From: Desulfarculales bacterium
GTDB taxonomy: Bacteria; Desulfobacterota; Desulfarculia; Desulfarculales; Desulfarculaceae
Assembly: GCA_031267815.1 (NCBI GenBank)
Contig: JAIRYI010000052.1
Location: 1-34,301 of the forward strand
Direction of reading: 5' to 3'
Length of the DNA: 34,301 nucleotides
The notes under the pieces were generated by a model. The model did no database searches and had not been told where the DNA came from. It saw nothing but the letters and a program-made list of their open reading frames with translations. Position numbers and translations under genes: made by a program. Below, one piece after another: positions 24,324 through 33,776 of the stretch; positions within the stretch are counted from its first letter, which is position 1; each line of letters begins with the position of its first letter.

Positions 24324-25798
24324 ACACGAAACAGCTTCGCCAAAAAATTCTTGACCTTGCCATCAGGGGAAAACTCGTCCCGCAAGACCCCACCGATGAA
24401 CCGGCGTCGATGTTGCTGGAACGCATACGGGCGGAAAAGGAAAAACTCATCAGGGCGGGAAAAATCAAAGCCGTCAAGATGAAAGCAACTGCTGATAAAT
24501 CGCACTATGGGGAGTTCGAGATTCCGGGTAGCTGGGAATGGGTTAGATTGGGCGATGTCTGTGAGCTTTCTAATGGAATATCGAAACGCAAGGGTAACGA
24601 AGGCACTGAAACAATTGTGTTGCGATTGGCTGATTTGGGCGATGACAGCATTTCCCTTGAAACAACAAGAAGCATAAGACTTACCGATAAAGAGATAACT
24701 CAATACGGCTTAGAGAATGGAGACTTGCTTTTTGTCCGTGTAAACGGAAGCAAGCTTAATGTCGGGAAAACTTACGTGTACTCGCACGATGTAACTGCAA
24801 CGTATTGCGACCATCTTATGCGCGGACGTGTCTTATCCTCAATAATAAGCTGTTTTTTAAAGGTTGTTCTTCGTTCTACGGTCTGCCGTGTCTCCATCGA
24901 CGGACTAATTGTGACAACCGCAGGACAAAACACAATAAGCCAAGGGAGCTTAAAATCCATTGAGTTTCCCCTCCCACCACTTTCCGAGCAACACCGAATC
25001 GTCGTCGCCATAGAATCAGCGTTCGCGATCATTGACGAAATCGAAACCGCCAAGGGCGACCTTGCCGCCGTTGTTTCCGCTGCCAAGTCAAAAATATTAT
25101 CGCTGGCTATCAGCGGCAAACTCGTCCCGCAAGACCCGACCGACGAACCCGCATCGGCGCTGTTGGAGCGTATACGGGCGGAAAAAGAAAACCTGATTAA
25201 GACAGGCAAAATCAAGCACGGTAAGGACGAAAAAGCGATGCTCGTTTGTCGGGATAACTCGCACTATGGGAAGTTGCCGGAGGGATGGGTTTGGGCAAGA
25301 GTGATTGACATTTGCGAGCCGCAAGAATCAAAGTTGCCAAAAGGCGATGCTTTCCGCTACATCGACATTGACGCTATTGATAACAAGCGGCACCAAGTGA
25401 CAAAGCCGAAAATCATACCGACGCCCAAAGCACCGAGCCGAGCAGCAAAAGGTGTTCGGGCTGGCGATACTCTGTTCTCAATGGTCAGGCCATACTTACA
25501 GAATATCGCCTTGGTGACGGACGAATTAAGCGACTGTATAGTGTCAACAGGATTCTACGTTTGTCGCCCAATTTATGAGATAATCTATCCTGCGTACCTG
25601 TATTGGTTTTTTGTGTCCGATTATGCGATAGATGGAATTAACGCTTATATGCGTGGCGATAATTCGCCGTCAATCCGCAAAGATGAGATAGACAATTTTG
25701 GTGTTCCGCTCCCGCCCCTCGCTGAGCAATGGCGTATCGTTGCGGCAATCGAAACGGTGTTCGCTCCGATGGACAATATATTTGATCAACTCGCATAA
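24320..25798 (+). CDS. hsdS: Type I specificity subunit, HsdS, expressed copy
   Basis: The 492-residue protein has two target-recognition domains (TRDs), about residues 60-235 and 312-475. Each is preceded by a conserved helical spacer; LAIRGKLVPQDPTDEPAS near the N-terminus recurs as LAISGKLVPQDPTDEPAS in the centre. Each TRD starts with a related box (DKSHYGEFEIPGSW and DNSHYGKLPEGW) and ends with a PLPPLxEQxRIV box. The two TRDs determine the two halves of the bipartite DNA target. The second start box is encoded by a perfect 37-bp sequence that recurs inverted at 27789-27825, so the second TRD is predicted to be exchangeable. The gene overlaps the DUF1016 gene by 4 bp and converges on a tyrosine recombinase gene. 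Confidence 0.94.
   Translation: MNTKQLRQKILDLAIRGKLVPQDPTDEPASMLLERIRAEKEKLIRAGKIKAVKMKATADKSHYGEFEIPGSWEWVRLGDVCELSNGISKRKGNEGTETIVLRLADLGDDSISLETTRSIRLTDKEITQYGLENGDLLFVRVNGSKLNVGKTYVYSHDVTATYCDHLMRGRVLSSIISCFLKVVLRSTVCRVSIDGLIVTTAGQNTISQGSLKSIEFPLPPLSEQHRIVVAIESAFAIIDEIETAKGDLAAVVSAAKSKILSLAISGKLVPQDPTDEPASALLERIRAEKENLIKTGKIKHGKDEKAMLVCRDNSHYGKLPEGWVWARVIDICEPQESKLPKGDAFRYIDIDAIDNKRHQVTKPKIIPTPKAPSRAAKGVRAGDTLFSMVRPYLQNIALVTDELSDCIVSTGFYVCRPIYEIIYPAYLYWFFVSDYAIDGINAYMRGDNSPSIRKDEIDNFGVPLPPLAEQWRIVAAIETVFAPMDNIFDQLA
25253..25289 (+). repeat. 37-bp inverted repeat, left arm (inside hsdS)
   Basis: This 37-bp sequence encodes DNSHYGKLPEGW at the start of TRD2. It is identical, in opposite orientation, to 27789-27825. 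The frame is preserved at both sites. It is the predicted crossover site for inversion of 25253-27825. Confidence 0.9.
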
Positions 25799-25801
25799 AG
25801 A

Positions 25802-25854
25802 ACGCGCTCCTGCCCTCTGCCGAGTGACAGACTGGCGAGAGCGCGTCTCGTTTT
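25802..25854. terminator. Possible bidirectional terminator between hsdS and the recombinase gene
   Basis: ACGCGCTC (25802-25809) pairs with GAGCGCGT (25839-25846), followed by CTCGTTTTA. The loop is long but has further partial pairing. It lies exactly between two convergent genes. The short T-run is downstream on the plus strand only, so termination of hsdS is the better-supported role. Confidence 0.4.
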
Positions 25855-26656
25855 ACCACGTCACAATTTCATCAACAAGCGCCTGCTGTTCGCTGGCGGT
25901 GCGGCGCAGATAAATTCGTGTCGTTTCAATGCTTTCATGGCCCATCAGGTCGGCAAGCAGAGCGATGTCGTTATACTTGTCCAAAAAATTCTTGGCAAAA
26001 CGATGCCGGAACGAATGCGGATAGACTACTTTTTTATCAAGCCCATATTTTTCCGCATAGTTTTTCAACTGCTGAGATATGCCCCGCATGGTAATTCGCT
26101 TACCGAAGCGGTTCAGAAAAAGATAGCCAAAAGATTTTTTGATTTCTCCCAGCCATTCCAGTGTTTCCGTTTTCAGCTTTTTCGGGATATACAGCCGCCG
26201 CAGTTTGCCGCCTTTCGTATATAGGTCGAAGTACCCGGCGTGAACGTGTTCAACCTTGATTTGCACCAATTCGCTGACACGCGCCCCAGTCGCCGCCAGA
26301 TACCAGACGACAAAGTACCATTCCATGTTGGCGTCTTTTCTTAGACTATTTTTCAAAAATGTGTAGTCGGCGTTGCTGACGACATTTTCAAGGAAATTTT
26401 TCTGCTGTACCTTGATGAATTTCAGTGCGGATTTTTCCTCGCCGATAAATTCAAGATAGTTGTTGAGCGCCTGCAAGCGCAAATTCACCGTTTTTGGCTT
26501 GAAATGCTCCATTAGGTAGCCTTTGTAAGCAAGCAGATTTTCCTGTCCGGCGTCCTCGTAGTGATCAAAATAATACCCCACCGTCCACAGGTAAGACGTG
26601 AGCGTATTTTCCGAAAGATTCTTCTTTCGGAGGTGTGTCTCGAATTGTTCCATCAT
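25853..26656 (-). CDS. Tyrosine recombinase (candidate hsdS invertase)
   Basis: The 267-residue protein has an N-terminal SAM-like core-binding domain (FETHLRKKNLSENTLTSYLW) and a complete catalytic domain: R126 in TGARVSEL, K148 in YTKGGK, H214 and R217 in HSFRHRF, H240 in LMGHES, and the nucleophile Y249 in TTRIYLRR. GGAGGG lies 6 nt before the chosen ATG; a longer in-frame start at 26698 lacks such a site. Recombinases of this size are commonly encoded next to phase-variable type I hsdS genes, where they invert DNA between repeats in hsdS copies. The gene lies inside the predicted invertible segment, between the expressed and silent cassettes, so its own orientation would flip with each event. 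The substrate is inferred from the flanking repeats. Confidence 0.92.
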   Translation of the reverse strand: MMEQFETHLRKKNLSENTLTSYLWTVGYYFDHYEDAGQENLLAYKGYLMEHFKPKTVNLRLQALNNYLEFIGEEKSALKFIKVQQKNFLENVVSNADYTFLKNSLRKDANMEWYFVVWYLAATGARVSELVQIKVEHVHAGYFDLYTKGGKLRRLYIPKKLKTETLEWLGEIKKSFGYLFLNRFGKRITMRGISQQLKNYAEKYGLDKKVVYPHSFRHRFAKNFLDKYNDIALLADLMGHESIETTRIYLRRTASEQQALVDEIVTW

Positions 26657-26729
26657 AATGAACCCTCCAATTGTAAGATTTGTTGATTTACCGCTCATCT
26701 ATTTTACATCGGAGGTTTTATCAGCCTTT

Positions 26730-27278
26730 AGCTCTCACTATGGGGAGTTGCCGCCTGGGTGGAATATTACACACTATCCGACCTGTGGTTACTGCTTTCG
26801 GGACGCGATTTAACGCCTTCTGATACCAAGTTGCTATACGAACGGGCGGTTATTGCTCATTTGCCCGTTATGGGATAAGGTCTCATTTTCTCGTTATGAT
26901 TACAACTTGGTATGAGTATTCAAGTGAGCCAAGAGGGATTCCGCATATTAGAAGTGCAAGCAATTTTGAAAATAATGAATTGATTATAAATTGATGGACA
27001 GACTGTCCGAAAGTCGTCTCCAATAGAGGAAATTTATTGATAACTTGCAAAGGCACCATCGGAGAAATGATTATCAATGCAGCAGGAGATGTTAATATTA
27101 CTCGGCAGATTATAGCGTTGCGAAATCTTTAGCAAACGGCATTATTCCCGGTATTTCTCGTGAGGATATTCTTCAAATGGAGCTGCCGCTACCGCCGCTT
27201 GCCGAACAGCAACGTATAGTCACATCAATCGGAACGGCGTTTGCTGTATTAGAGAGGATAGCCGAGAACCTTAATTAA
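26730..27278 (+). pseudogene. Degenerate hsdS 3' half (second-TRD cassette)
   Basis: It starts with SSHYGELPPGW, a variant of the TRD start box, and ends with LPLPPLAEQQRIVTSIGTAFAVLERIAENLN and a stop, like the expressed hsdS. In between the coding sense is broken several times. Blocks such as LSDLWLLLSGRDLTPSDT, PRGIPHIRSASNFENNELIIN and NRGNLLITCKGTIGEMIIN sit in different frames or are separated by in-frame stops (for example TGA after ELIIN and TAG after ALRNL). It is therefore a decayed cassette. It lies in the same orientation as hsdS, so a crossover with the expressed gene would delete the recombinase rather than invert it. The start box matches the 37-bp repeat only partly. Confidence 0.8.
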
Positions 27279-27825
27279 GGCTCGCGGCTATCCGTTTCAA
27301 CACGGCAAGAGATTCCTCTATTGCCATTACAATGCGCCGCTGTTCCTGCAAAGGTGGGAGCAAGATAACTGTGTTCCCAAACTCCGTTCCGGATATTTCC
27401 TTGAATGTGGTTCCTGATGCACGGGAATGAATTTCTTCTATTTGCGTTATCAACCAATAGTAAATATATTCGCTTACTCCGCTGATATATGGACTGACGG
27501 ACTTGAAGCCCTGATTTGTGCAGACTTCATTAGCAGCGATGACGGTGTAACCAATCGGTGCGCGGCTTGAAAATAAAACTGTACCAGCGGGCATAAGCGT
27601 GGCAGAAGAACTGTTCAACCCTTGTTCGGTAATTTTCCGACTCCCCTCTGAGATATATTTGTCCGTGTATCCGCTTAAATCGGCTGGGGTAATCCACGGT
27701 ATTGTTCCATCGTTCCAATAGATTGATTCTTCTGTGCGCGGAGTCCCGCCGCCGATAATCTGACCGAGATTATTTAAGCGGCAAATCGCCCATCCCTCCG
27801 GCAACTTCCCATAGTGCGAGTTATC
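27271..27825 (-). pseudogene. Silent hsdS 3' half, intact donor cassette with alternative TRD2
   Basis: It has no start of its own, but reads without interruption from DNSHYGKLPEGW through a distinct TRD (IIGGGTPRTEESIYW, IPWITPADLSGY, VLFSSRAPIGYT) to LPPLQEQRRIVMAIEESLAVLKRIAASLN and a stop. The TRD differs from the expressed TRD2, so it should recognise another half-site. The frame at the 37-bp repeat equals that in hsdS; inversion would give a 495-residue protein instead of 492. Residues upstream (GKAETTT) also resemble the linker before TRD1 in hsdS (KATAD). Its stop overlaps the tail of the degenerate cassette at the palindrome CCTTAATTAAGG (27269-27280). It is classified here as silent, not dead. 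Confidence 0.86.
27789..27825 (-). repeat. 37-bp inverted repeat, right arm (silent cassette)
   Basis: Exact reverse complement of 25253-25289. On the minus strand it encodes the same DNSHYGKLPEGW box. The homology goes a little further on the upstream side with the TRD1 boundary near 24488-24513 (CAACT-x-CTGATAA), so a less frequent exchange there is conceivable. Confidence 0.9.
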
Positions 27826-27860
27826 AGTAGTTGTTTCCGCCTTGCCGGTATTTTGACCGC

Positions 27861-28076
27861 CGTGTGCTTTCCAATTTTGACCTCGCACCCGGCGCGTTTG
27901 AGTTTCGCGAGGAACGAGCCGAAATCCTGCCCAGCGATGCGGATCCAGAGCGTCTCGACCTGTATAACAGTTCCAAGGCGCGGGAGGCAGTTGAAAAAAA
28001 TGGCAAGACCCTGGACTTTCCAGCGGTTGCGAACCGTGCCGCCGATTGGCTCTATTCCAAACGCATGTCCATATGA
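27861..28076 (+). pseudogene. 3' fragment of an unidentified gene at the island's right edge
   Basis: This frame reads as natural protein, RVLSNFDLAPGAFEFREE..., then LDLYNSSKAREAV and DFPAVANRAADWLYSKRMSI, up to a TGA. No start or ribosome site is present, and the sequence to the left is the silent hsdS cassette. It therefore looks like the tail of a gene whose 5' part was lost when the restriction island arrived or rearranged. I do not recognise the family. Its last 25 bp overlap the end of the convergent AraC-type gene. The composition is again GC-rich, like the region beyond the island. Confidence 0.4.
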
Positions 28077-29026
28077 ACTCTCCTGCTCTCGGTATCGTGC
28101 CGCCCGTCTGTTTCTGGCGAGGAACTGCGGTATCGCGTCGGAGATATACCAATCAGCCGTTTGAAAGCGTTGCTGAACGCGCTTTCAGACGTATACCCCA
28201 ACAGCCCGGCCAGAACAGAAATTGGAGTATCTTCTTCCCTAAGCGCCTGTTTAGCGAGGCGCATACGCCATTCGGTCAGGTAGGTGAGCGGAGGAACACC
28301 GGCAACCGCCTTGAAATGCACGGCGAAAGCGGTGCGTGACATGGCGGCCTCTTTGGCAAGCTCACCGAGTTGCCAGCTACGGGCAGGATTGCCGTGCATA
28401 AGACGCAGAACAGGGGCCAAACGCTTGTCGCTCACGGCACGCAGCCATCCTGGCGGAAGGGGCGCGCTCGACTCCATATATACCCGAAGAATCTGCACAA
28501 AGAGTAACTGGGCGAGATTGCTTGAAACAAGTTGCTCGCCCGGCAGTTCCGTTTCTCTTTCGCGCACCAGCTGATCAAGCAATATTTTTAAAGAAGCGGC
28601 TCGCGGAGAAGTTGCCGGGACGTGGATAAGCGGAGGTAGAATGTGTCCCAGAATTTCGCCGCTGCTTGCATCCAGCTTAACATGCCCGCCGATTTGAACC
28701 CAATCCGCTGAATTTCCAATTGCCGCCGTCTTGTTTGCTTTCCCGGCAAACAGACTCACCGCGTCTATAGGCTCGGCCTCAAAGTCACTGGCAAGCACAA
28801 AGGGCTTTTGGATTTTCAGCAGGAAAACATCCCCCTCCCCGACGCGCACGACCTCCTTCTGGCCGTCAATCATCAGCCAGCAACCGCCTTTTACCAGCGC
28901 GAAAAATTTTATTTGCTCAGGTTTGGGAAAGCGTAATGCCCACGATCCCCCGGCGGTAAAACCTCCGGAAATCATTGGCTGCACCTTGGCCAATCTCAAG
29001 ATGTCGGAAAATGGATCGTTGATCAT
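28052..29026 (-). CDS. AraC-family transcriptional regulator with cupin sensor domain
   Basis: The 324-residue protein has an N-terminal cupin-type ligand domain (about residues 20-185, including IKFFALVKGGCWLMIDG and GEGDVFLL). A C-terminal pair of helix-turn-helix motifs follows (about 205-305): SWQLGELAKEAAMSRTAFAVHFKAVAGVPPL, then PISVLAGLLGYTSESAFSNAFKRLIGISPTRYR. This AraC/cupin_6 type usually controls a neighbouring gene in response to a small molecule. It is divergent from the efflux adaptor/pump genes across 236 bp, so they are its most likely target. The region between has ATTGG...CCAAT (29162-29184) and other short dyads but no clear operator. The start lacks a strong ribosome site. 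Confidence 0.88.
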   Translation of the reverse strand: MINDPFSDILRLAKVQPMISGGFTAGGSWALRFPKPEQIKFFALVKGGCWLMIDGQKEVVRVGEGDVFLLKIQKPFVLASDFEAEPIDAVSLFAGKANKTAAIGNSADWVQIGGHVKLDASSGEILGHILPPLIHVPATSPRAASLKILLDQLVRERETELPGEQLVSSNLAQLLFVQILRVYMESSAPLPPGWLRAVSDKRLAPVLRLMHGNPARSWQLGELAKEAAMSRTAFAVHFKAVAGVPPLTYLTEWRMRLAKQALREEDTPISVLAGLLGYTSESAFSNAFKRLIGISPTRYRSSSPETDGRHDTESRRVHMDMRLE

Positions 29027-29262
29027 TTATGAACTATCACACAGAAAAACACGGATTTCAAGCGGTAATAGTACAGTTTGGCTAGCATTTTTATTTTCAA
29101 CTCAAATGTTTGCGCAACCGGTTTTTGAACGATCACGCAAGTGATGCGAATGAACGAACATTGGTTATTTCCATAGGCCAATATAGACTCATAACGCGGT
29201 GGAACTATACCGGCTGAAAAACCGCAAGTTCGATGCAGCCTATCATTACCCGGAGCGAACCA

Positions 29263-30543
29263 ATGTCAAATATACCCAGATCTCTTATATGCTGCGCGCT
29301 TTGGGGTTTCAGCTTTCTGCCTGCCGGTTGTTCGAATGAGCCTTCCACCGAAAGACCGCCGGTGAGCGTGACCTACATGCCGATCCAAACAGAATCCGTT
29401 CTCCTGACCGCCGAACTGCCGGGAAGAGTTTCTGCGGCAACGGTGTCCGAAGTCCGTCCCCAAGTTAGCGGTATCATTCTTGAACGTCTTTTTGAGGAAG
29501 GTTCTGAGGTGCGGGAAGGCGATATTTTATATCGTATAGACCCTTCACTGTATCAGGCGACTTTAAACAATGCTAAAGCCGCGCTCGCCAAGGCGGAAGC
29601 CAATGTGAACGCGGCGCACAATCTTGCGCGGCGCTACGCGCATTTAACCAAGGTCAAGGCCATCAGCAAGCAGGAGTATGACAATGCGCGCGCCGCATAC
29701 GCTCAGACCTTGGCGGAAGTTGAAGAAGCCCGCGCATTGCTCGAAACAGCGCGGATCAATCTTGATTATACCCTGGTTCGTTCCCCGATTTCCGGGCGCA
29801 TCGGGCGTTCCGCGGTCACGTCAGGCGCTCTTGTGACCATGAATCAGGCAGAGCCGCTGGCGACAATCCACAATATGGAAACTGTGTATGTGGATGTCAC
29901 TCAATCCACCAAGGCGTTGCTTCGCCTTAAACGCGCATATGAAAACGGAGTTATGCGGCATAGCGATGCCGGGGCTCTGCAAGCTGCCCTGAAATATGAT
30001 GATGGAACGCTCTACACCCGCAGAATACACGCCAACAAAGATAACGAGGTCAGTTGGCCATACGAAGATATTCCCGTAACCGGTAGTCTGAAATTTTCCG
30101 AAGTCACGGTGGACCAAACCACCGGCATGGTAACAGTTCGAATTGTTTTCCCAAATCCTGAGCAGAGTTTGTTGTCCGGAATGTATGTGTACGCGGTAGT
30201 AGAGGAAGGAGTCCGCGAAGAAGCTGTCCTTGTCCCGCAAAAGGCGGTTGCCCGCGACAACCGGGGCCGTCACTTTGTCCGCCTGCTTGCTCCTGACCTA
30301 ACGAGTGAAAAAAGCGGTATATTCACCGTTACCGTCAGAACCGTCACCATTGATCGCCCTATAGGTAATAACTGGCTCTTAACAGACGGGCTTGCCTCTG
30401 GAGAATTGCTTCTGCTGGAGGGCGCGATGAAACTACGGCAGGGGGAACCGGTTCTCGGCGTGCTGGAAACAGACGCCGCAGCGGTTCATGCCTCGCGCCA
30501 TACCGAAGCCGTTGCGGGTTCCCGCGCCGTTTCCGCAAAATAG
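29263..30543 (+). CDS. RND efflux periplasmic adaptor lipoprotein (AcrA/MexA-like)
   Basis: This 426-residue membrane-fusion protein links an inner-membrane RND pump with an outer-membrane channel. The lipobox LPAGC (residues 19-23) predicts lipid attachment at C23. The domains follow the usual order: VSEVRPQVSGIILERLFEEGSEVREGDILYRID (lipoyl half), a coiled-coil hairpin at about 95-165 (KAALAKAEANVNAAHNLARRYAHL...), LDYTLVRSPISGRIGRS (second lipoyl half), then beta-barrel and membrane-proximal parts. The start at 29263 has CGGAG upstream; an in-frame ATG at 29233 has no such site. The pump gene follows 12 bp later. No outer-membrane factor gene is in the window, so a shared TolC-like channel is expected. 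Confidence 0.92.
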   Translation: MSNIPRSLICCALWGFSFLPAGCSNEPSTERPPVSVTYMPIQTESVLLTAELPGRVSAATVSEVRPQVSGIILERLFEEGSEVREGDILYRIDPSLYQATLNNAKAALAKAEANVNAAHNLARRYAHLTKVKAISKQEYDNARAAYAQTLAEVEEARALLETARINLDYTLVRSPISGRIGRSAVTSGALVTMNQAEPLATIHNMETVYVDVTQSTKALLRLKRAYENGVMRHSDAGALQAALKYDDGTLYTRRIHANKDNEVSWPYEDIPVTGSLKFSEVTVDQTTGMVTVRIVFPNPEQSLLSGMYVYAVVEEGVREEAVLVPQKAVARDNRGRHFVRLLAPDLTSEKSGIFTVTVRTVTIDRPIGNNWLLTDGLASGELLLLEGAMKLRQGEPVLGVLETDAAAVHASRHTEAVAGSRAVSAK

Positions 30544-30555
30544 GGGGCAAACAGC

Positions 30556-33500
30556 ATGTCGCGTTTTTTCATAGACCGCCCCGTTTTTGCCTGGGTCATC
30601 GCCATTTTGATCATGCTCGGCGGTTCCCTGGCTCTGTACTCCCTGCCCGTGGCCCAGTTTCCCGACATCGCCCCGCCCGCCGTCACCATCAACGCCGTCT
30701 ATCCGGGGGCAACCGCCGTGGCCGTGGAAGAGGCGGTTACACAAGTCATCGAGCAGCAGATGAGAGGCATAGATAATCTAAGCTATCTTTCTTCCACCAG
30801 CGACAGCACAGGGCGGGCCTCAATTACGCTAACTTTTGCGGCTGGCGCTGATCCCGACATCGCTCAAGTTCAAGTGCAGAATAAACTGTAGCTCGCCACT
30901 CCCTTGCTGCCGCAGGAAGTACAGCGCCAGGGAATTTCCGTAAGCAAAACCAACCAGAAGTCATTGCTCTTTCCCGCCTTCGTTTCCGAAGACGGCGCAA
31001 TGAGCGATGCCGACATCAGCGACTATGTGGCCAGTAATATCGTTGACCCTCTGAGCCGTCTGCCCGGTGTAGGTAACGTGGAACTGTTCGGAACACAGTA
31101 CGCCATGCGCATCTGGTGCGACCCAGCCAAATTCGCCCAGTTCGGTATTACGCCCGATGACGTGGCCCTGGCGGTTAAAGGGCAGAACACGCAGGCTGCC
31201 GGCGGCAGAATTGGAGCGATGCCTGCCATCAGCGGCCAGCAGATCAGCCTGACGGTCAGTGCGGCCAGGCGCTTCACCACGGCGGAACAGTTTGAAAACA
31301 TCCTCCTGCGTGTAAACCGCGACGGCTCGGCGCTATATCTGAAAGACGCTGCGCGGGTCGAACTAAATAGCGAATCCTTTGGCATGGTTCGCCGCCTGAA
31401 CGGCAAACCGGCCGCGGCCCTGCGTATCATGCTCGCCAATGGCGCGAACGCCTTGCAGATGGCGGACGCTGTGAAAGCGGAACTGAAAAGGCTGGAGCCG
31501 TTCCTTCCTCCCGGCATCAAGGTGGTCATTCCCTACGACACAACGCCCTTTGTAAAAATATCCATTCAAGAGGTCTATAAAACTCTCGGAGAGGCCATCA
31601 TTTTAGTCTGTCTGGTGATGTTCCTTTTTTTGCAGAACTTTCGGGCAATCATCATTCCAACCATAGCTGTGCCAGTCGTGCTACTTGGCACTTTCGGCAT
31701 ACTGGCGGCAGCCGGATATTCCATCAACACCATGACCCTGTTCGCCCTGGTTCTATCCATCGGCCTGCTGGTGGACGACGCCATTGTGGTGGTGGAAAAC
31801 GTGGAACGGCTCATGCGCCAGGAAAACCTTTCTTCGCGCGAAGCCACCCGCAAAACCATGCGCCAGATTTCCAGCGCCCTGGTGGGAATCGGCTTGGCGC
31901 TGTCAGCGATTTTCGTGCCTATGGCTTTTTTAAGCGGTTCTGTCGGCGTCATCTTTCGCCAGTTTTCCCTTACCATCGTGGCTTCTATGGGGATTTCCGT
32001 GCTTGTCGCCATGATCCTTACCCCGGCGCTGTGCGCCACCATGCTGCGCCCGCATACGCCGGAACCGCAGACCCGACTGGGATTTTTCGGGACGTTCAAG
32101 CGCGCGCTCGATTATTTGACCGGCAAGTATCAACGGGAGATTGCCGGCATGTTGGCAAAACCGGTGCGTTTTATCGCTCTGTATTTGTGCCTGTTGCTGG
32201 TTCTGACGCTGCTTTTTTTCCGCCTGCCTTCCTCCTTTCTGCCCGACGAGGACTTGGGCGTGGTCAGCACTTTGGTGCAACTGCCGCCGGGGGCTTCTAT
32301 GGAGCGCACCCTTCATGTTTTTGAACAGGTGGAACGGCATTTTCTTGAGGACGAAAAAGAGGCGGTGGATAACGTGCTTTCTGTCGGCGGACGCGGCTTT
32401 AGCAGTAACGGCGACAATACAGGCTTGGGCTTCATCCAGTTCAAGGATTGGGATGAACGCCGGGGTGCGGATAAAAGCGTATCCGCCATTGTTGCCAGGG
32501 CCAGAGCCAAGTTCACGGAAATAGACGAGGGGCTGGCAATGGTGTTCGCCCCTCCCGCCGTGGTGGAACTCGGCAGCGCGATGGGGTTTGACCTGGAGCT
32601 TGTGGACAGATCCGGCCAGGGACATGCCGCTCTTGTCGAAGCCAGGGACAGGCTTGTCGCCGCTGCCAACGCGCATCCTGACTTGCGTGGCGTGCGGGCC
32701 AAAGGGCTTATGGACGTTGAGCAGTATGAATTGGATATCGACCTGCCCAAAGCGGCTGCTCAAGGCATACAATCCGGTGATATTTACAGGACAATTTCCG
32801 CTTTTTGGGGCGGGCTGTACATCAACGATTTCATGGATAAGGGGCGCACCAAAAGAGTCTATTTGCAGGCGGACGCCCCTTTCCGGATGCAATACACGGA
32901 TTTTGACCGCTACCACGTGCGTAATGCCTGGGGAGAAATGGTGCCGTTCTCCACTTTCATGCGCGTCAGTTCTTCTTACGCCCCGCCAGGCCTGGAGCGT
33001 TACAACGGCTTTCCCTCAATGGGCATACTGGGCGAGGCTGCTCCGGGAACTACCACGGGACAGGCCATGATCATCATGGAAGAGTTGGCGAAAACGCACG
33101 CCCCCGGTTTTGATTGCAACTGGACCGGGCTTTCCTATGAGGAACGCATAAGCGGCTCGCAGGCTCCGCTTTTGTATGCCCTGTCTCTTCTGGCTGTGTT
33201 TTTATGCCTTGCCGCCCTGTATGAAAGCTTAAGCATACCGTTTTCCGTGATGTTGGTCATGCCGCTCGGCGTTGTCGGCGCGCTTGCCGGTGTATCGCTG
33301 CGCGGCATGAGTAATGACGTGTACTTTCAGGTTGGCCTGCTGGCGGTTATCGGCCTGTCGGCCAAAAACGCCATTCTGATTGTGGAGTTCGCCAACGAGC
33401 TGAGGAGAAGCGGCCTGGATCGTGTGCAGGCGGCATTACAAGCCGTTCAGCTGCGGTTGCGGCCTGTTATCATGACCTCAATGGCGTTTCTTCTGGGAGT

Positions 33501-33744
33501 CTTGCCGTTGGCGATAAACAGCGGCGCGGGTTCCGGCAGTCAGAACGCCATAGGCACTGTCGTCATGTCAGGCGTAGCTGTCGCTACGGCGCTTGGTGTT
33601 TTCTATACCCCATTGTTTTTTGTCCTGGCAGATTCGTTAGCTGTAAAAGTAAAAAGACGAATTGCTTTGAACTATGCTAAAAAGAACTTTCACTATTTGC
33701 CTGGGCCAGACCGAGAAAAGGCGCGGACAGGCAGGCCGGAATGA
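30556..33744 (+). pseudogene. RND multidrug efflux pump (AcrB/MexB-like) split by one in-frame amber codon
   Basis: Read through as one frame, this is a 1062-residue HAE1-type RND pump of normal length. It begins [20 protein letters not shown]. The proton-relay residues are present: two Asp in GLLVDDAIVVVENVER and Lys in GLSAKNAILIVEFANE. One TAG (30889-30891) interrupts it at codon 112, in VQVQNKL-stop-LATPLLPQEVQ. Homologues have Gln (CAG) there, so a single C-to-T change explains it. Everything after it is intact and in frame, so the lesion is recent, is suppressed, or is a sequencing error. A restart at TTG 30904 would lack the first membrane span and part of the pore domain and should not make a working pump. 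The native substrate is unknown; the adaptor upstream and the AraC regulator are its partners. Confidence 0.85.
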
Positions 33745-33776
33745 GCAGGGACATAAGCCTGCCGGGCTTTTCGCCG

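Noticed and set aside
27826-28152. Upstream extension of the minus-strand silent hsdS frame as a complete hsdS gene
   Set aside because: The extra N-terminal residues do not resemble any HsdS domain, and the plus strand reads as protein there. The cassette is a 3' half without its own start.
30889-30891. Programmed recoding of TAG as an amino acid (pyrrolysine or Gln) in the RND pump
   Set aside because: No recoding signal or suppressor tRNA is visible, and homologues carry plain Gln. A point mutation or sequencing error is more likely.
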